8,270 nucleotides of DNA from assembly GCA_003164275.1 (NCBI GenBank), contig PLSY01000301.1, positions 1 to 8,270 on the forward strand, in the 5' to 3' direction. Positions 6,470-8,270 of the stretch are shown here, in pieces; position 1 is the stretch's first letter; the number at the start of each line of letters is the position of its first letter. Source of the DNA: Acidimicrobiaceae bacterium. Its GTDB lineage: Bacteria > Actinomycetota > Acidimicrobiia > Acidimicrobiales > RAAP-2. The position numbers were made by a program, and so were the translations under genes. The notes beneath the pieces are model-generated. The model was not told the origin of the DNA. It searched no databases and saw only the letters and a list, made by a program, of their open reading frames with translations.

Positions 6470-6639
6470 CCGGCCAATACCGCCCTCGCCCGGTCGATTC
6501 TCCTCTCGACAAGATCGGAATGACGCACGGCGAACTCCCGAAAGGCCTGATCGACGATCTCCGATTGGGTGACGCCGCTCAACGCGGCGAGATAGCGGAT
6601 GCGCTCCTCGGTGTCGCCGGCGTGGGCATAGTTGCGCAC
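6470..6639 (-). pseudogene. displaced integrase C-terminus: catalytic Tyr plus RHH-like tail
   Basis: In the frame -1 to the integrase, the sequence from 6639 reads RNYAHAGDTEERIRYLAALS, then GVTQSEIVDQAFREFAVRHS, then DLVERRIDRARAVLAG. The Tyr codon at 6630-6628 lies nine residues after the GH-box His, the spacing seen in XerD. The following ~45 residues look like a ribbon-helix-helix (CopG-type) segment: ERIRYLAALSGVTQSEIVDQA resembles the two-helix part of that fold. The only in-frame start is the GTG at 6639, overlapping the integrase codons with no ribosome site, so this is the integrase's own end rather than a separate gene. No stop follows at the end of the similarity (6469); the frame runs on through the antisense of the transporter remnants, showing that the true 3' end is lost. 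Confidence 0.6.
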
Positions 6640-7724
6640 GTCGAAGGATCGCGATGACCCAATCGTTGCTGAGCGCGCAGAAGCTCGCCCCGGCCCACCA
6701 GAAACGTAGCCACGGAGTGGCGCAGACGGTGGAGGCTGACACCGACCAGGTCTGCCTCAGCGCACAGTTCGGCGAACCAGTGGCCCATGCCGCTGGCCGT
6801 GAGGCGCCGTTGGTGGTCGTTGTCAGGCGAGATGACCCAGTCGCCAAAGGTGGCACCTACATTACGCTCCCGCCAGGTCCGCTCGCTGGCCCGCCAGAGC
6901 CCGGCGGTGGTCCGGCCGAGGGTGAGCCGGCGGGTCCGCTTGGTCTTGGTGGGCCCCACCTGCTCCCCCGACACTCCTCGCTCGATGGTCAGGATCCTGC
7001 CGTCCAGATCGCCGAACTTGAATGCGGCCAGTTCTCCCCGGCGGGCTCCGGAGTCTGCCGCCAGCCGCATGAGCAGGCGGACCTGCTCGGCCTTGTGCAG
7101 GGCCTTCAATGAGCGCACTGATCCGTCGCGGGCGGCATCGGCCTTCTCCACCAACACCTGCGACATGCGAAGCAGTGCGAGGACGTCCTGCTCGGGCACA
7201 TGCATGCGCGTGCCGGGCCGTTGAGGACCCCGCATGTCCCGGAGCGGGTTCCGATCGATGATCGACTCGGCCTCGGCCCAACCCAGGGCCGATCGGAGTA
7301 CCCGAAAGCGGCCGGAAACCATCGACACGGTGGCCCCGGATGCGGCCCATTTGGCTATGGCCACGCGCACAACCTCCGGACGCAACGTCGCTACCCGTCT
7401 CCCGGCCATGGCATCAGCTCCGAGTGCCTTGGCATTGGATCGGGCCGACGTCCAGGTCGACGGTCGCCAGTCGTGCTGAGCGACCAGCCACCGCTCGAGC
7501 AGCTCGCCGCTGGTCAGGAACGGCGCGGCCCGCCGGATGGCCCGGTACTCGGCGAACTGAGCGGCCAGTTCGCGGCGACGCTCTTCGGCCTCCGCTGCAG
7601 TCCCGTGGAACCAGAATGAGCGCTGCACGGTCCGACCCGACACCGGGTCGACGCCGACGGCGATGCGGATCTCGAACACGCCCAGTCGCCGTTCCCGCAA
7701 CGATCCCTGGCCCCAGACGCCCAT
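6579..7724 (-). CDS. tyrosine recombinase (integrase), frameshifted before its catalytic Tyr
   Basis: 381 residues as read; a phage- or ICE-type integrase that would cut and join DNA at attachment sites. The N-terminal part (about 1-65) includes an arm-binding-like segment (FEIRIAVGVDPVSGRTVQRSFWF). A SAM-like core-binding domain lies at about 70-165 (LLERWLVAQH...TLRPEVVRVAIAKW) and the catalytic domain follows. Catalytic residues seen: R228 in SGARRGEL, a Lys in PTKTKRTRR (K260 or K262), H332 and R335 in LHRLRHSVAT, and H357 in LGHRDPST. The next residues, CATMPTPATPRS, are out of frame. Restoring one G (ACG-TGC to ACG-GTG-C) gives ...STVRNYAHA with the missing Tyr. As sequenced the enzyme is therefore inactive unless the base is a sequencing error. 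ATG 7724 is the first available start; no good ribosome site precedes it. Confidence 0.85.
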   Translation of the reverse strand: MGVWGQGSLRERRLGVFEIRIAVGVDPVSGRTVQRSFWFHGTAAEAEERRRELAAQFAEYRAIRRAAPFLTSGELLERWLVAQHDWRPSTWTSARSNAKALGADAMAGRRVATLRPEVVRVAIAKWAASGATVSMVSGRFRVLRSALGWAEAESIIDRNPLRDMRGPQRPGTRMHVPEQDVLALLRMSQVLVEKADAARDGSVRSLKALHKAEQVRLLMRLAADSGARRGELAAFKFGDLDGRILTIERGVSGEQVGPTKTKRTRRLTLGRTTAGLWRASERTWRERNVGATFGDWVISPDNDHQRRLTASGMGHWFAELCAEADLVGVSLHRLRHSVATFLVGRGELLRAQQRLGHRDPSTCATMPTPATPRSASAISPR

Positions 7725-7734
7725 CAGCCAAAAA

Positions 7735-7774
7735 TAGGGTCATAAGTAGGGTCACCGGGGGATCCCTACTTATG
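7735..7774. repeat. inverted and direct repeats upstream of the integrase gene
   Basis: CATAAGTAGGG (7741-7751) and CCCTACTTATG (7764-7774) form a perfect 11-bp inverted repeat with a 12-base spacer, starting 17 bases before the integrase start. Overlapping it, TAGGGTCA occurs twice at a 12-bp step (7735-7742 and 7747-7754), which reads TGACCCTA twice on the integrase strand. Such clustering suits integrase arm-type sites, an operator for the integrase promoter, or a hairpin in its leader. Which one cannot be told from the sequence. The rest of 7775-7842 holds no gene I can support. Confidence 0.55.
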
Positions 7775-7878
7775 CCACCCCACAAGTTTCGGCTCTTGAC
7801 CAGGGACAACGCCCGGTCGATCGTGGCGTTGATCCCAAATGGTGGACCGCCCTTGTGAGAATTTGGTCGTGATCTACC

Positions 7879-7884
7879 AGGAGG
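7879..7884 (+). promoter_or_regulatory. ribosome binding site of IS3 orfA
   Basis: AGGAGG, five bases before ATG 7890. It selects this start over the in-frame codons from 7839. Confidence 0.65.
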
Positions 7885-7889
7885 TAGAC

Positions 7890-8201
7890 ATGCCCTTCCG
7901 CTACTCGAGCGAGTTCCGGCACAAGGCCTGTGAACGAATGCTCGCCGGCGAGCCGGTCAAAGACCTCGTCATCGAGCTCTCGGTCAGCGATGCCACGCTT
8001 TACAAGTGGCGTCGTCAGGCACTCGTCGACGCCGATCGGCGGGCCGGTGCCAAGAGCTTCGAGGTCGACCCCTTGGCCCAGGCCCGGAGTCGCATCAAGA
8101 CCCTGGAGGCGGAGCTGAAGCTGGTCAAGGCGGCAAGTGCGCGCTTCGACGAGGAGGCAGACGTCAGGCCAAAAGGAAGTACCAGGTTGTCCGAGGGCTG
8201 A
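7890..8201 (+). CDS. IS3-family transposase OrfA
   Basis: 103 residues, standard for OrfA, the DNA-binding subunit of IS3 transposition. MPFRYSSEFRHKACERMLAG then EPVKDLVIELSVSDATLYKW is a transposase_8-type helix-turn-helix (about 8-42) of the kind that binds the terminal repeats. PLAQARSRIKTLEAELKLVK (61-80) is the leucine-zipper-like helix used to pair with itself or with OrfAB. AGGAGG five bases before ATG 7890 fixes the start. The stop is at 8199-8201, thirty bases after the slip site, so OrfA overlaps orfB. It appears intact. Confidence 0.9.
   Translation: MPFRYSSEFRHKACERMLAGEPVKDLVIELSVSDATLYKWRRQALVDADRRAGAKSFEVDPLAQARSRIKTLEAELKLVKAASARFDEEADVRPKGSTRLSEG
8171..8175 (+). promoter_or_regulatory. 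likely -1 programmed frameshift site (AAAAG) of the IS3 element
   Basis: In the orfA frame the codons are CCA AAA GGA. Slipping back one base on the A-run gives AAA AGG AAG TAC, which is the orfB frame (KRKYQVV). A-runs followed by G at the orfA-orfB overlap are the usual slip signal in IS3 elements for making the OrfAB fusion transposase. No pseudoknot or stem was verified downstream. Confidence 0.6.
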
Positions 8202-8270
8202 ACAACCTGGGCTATGCCGAACGTCTGGGCTGTCGGGTGGTCGGGTTGCAGCGGTCGACCTATTACAAGA
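8171..8270 (+). CDS. IS3-family transposase OrfB, start only (cut by window end)
   Basis: In the -1 frame relative to orfA the sequence reads KRKYQVVRGLNNLGYAERLG, then CRVVGLQRSTYYK, the typical beginning of the IS3 OrfB catalytic subunit (the HTH_21-like segment before the rve integrase domain). The DDE catalytic residues would lie beyond the window. It is probably expressed as an OrfAB fusion through the slip site, so the start given here is the first base of the shifted frame, not an initiation codon. Confidence 0.8.

Larger units (their letters stand above)
7843..8270 (+). mobile_element. IS3-family insertion sequence, left part (cut by window end)
   Basis: The overlapping transposase frames orfA and orfB, in the usual IS3 order, begin here and run past the window end. 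The left inverted repeat is not proven, because the right end is outside the window; the TGGACCGCCC start at about 7843 is my estimate, since IS3-family ends begin with TG and lie some tens of bases before orfA. It sits upstream of and divergent to the integrase, so it may have cut off genes that once preceded it. Confidence 0.7.

Noticed and set aside
6025..6639. A 204-residue minus-strand open frame starting at a GTG, looking like an independent ribbon-helix-helix (antitoxin-like) gene
   Set aside because: Its only start overlaps integrase codons without a ribosome site, its first residues are the integrase's catalytic Tyr segment, and after about 6470 it merely reads the antisense of the transporter remnants. 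No toxin gene is beside it.
7774..7860. 28-residue plus-strand peptide and a minus-strand frame (LVKSRNLWGGIS...) between integrase and IS3
   Set aside because: No family recognised, no ribosome site, and the minus frame runs out of phase into the integrase; could be a fragment but I cannot support it.
1..8270. CRISPR array, tRNA or rRNA genes
   Set aside because: No regularly spaced repeats, cloverleaf with CCA-end context or rRNA signature was seen on either strand.

Overview
This window is high-GC DNA with the codon use, ribosome sites and gene families of an actinobacterium. I cannot name the genus; a metal- or stress-exposed soil or water lineage would fit. It reads as an accessory region in decay: a few intact genes lie among remnants of transporters and mobile elements.

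Left part (1-3606). On the minus strand is a 627-residue KdpD-type sensor (263-2146) with the KdpD ATP-binding domain, a universal-stress domain, the four-helix membrane domain and a GAF-like region. It stops just before the histidine-kinase core. Directly upstream lies the last ~60 codons of kdpA (2339-2533), the potassium-binding subunit of the Kdp pump. No kdpB, kdpC or kdpE is visible, so this looks like a collapsed kdp locus. Further upstream is a single-domain universal stress protein (2752-3201). Divergent from it, on the plus strand, is a small one-helix membrane protein (about 3346-3606), closed by a large hairpin (3625-3677).

Middle part (3785-6470). After the C-terminal remnant of an IS110-type transposase (3785-3949) comes an intact two-gene metal-efflux operon on the minus strand: an ArsR/SmtB repressor (5157-5525) overlapping by four bases a His-rich cation diffusion facilitator (4072-5160). 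An 8-bp inverted repeat surrounds the repressor start codon and is a good operator candidate. Upstream are two broken metal transporters pointing away from each other: an MntP-type manganese exporter with two frameshifts (5618-6152, minus) and the frameshifted, truncated N-terminus of a CDF-like cation transporter (6231-6469, plus).

Right part (6470-8270). A tyrosine recombinase (minus) has lost one base just before its catalytic tyrosine. In the corrected frame it continues into a ribbon-helix-helix-like tail, which ends where the cation-transporter fragment ends, near 6470; this may be the edge of an integrated element. Upstream of the integrase start are an 11-bp inverted repeat and paired TGACCCTA direct repeats. 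An IS3-family element (orfA, a frameshift site and the start of orfB) enters at about 7843 and runs off the end of the window.

I see no clearly new defence or metabolic system. The most unusual items are the kdpA-tail/kdpD arrangement, the kinase-less KdpD, and the integrase with a possible DNA-binding tail.
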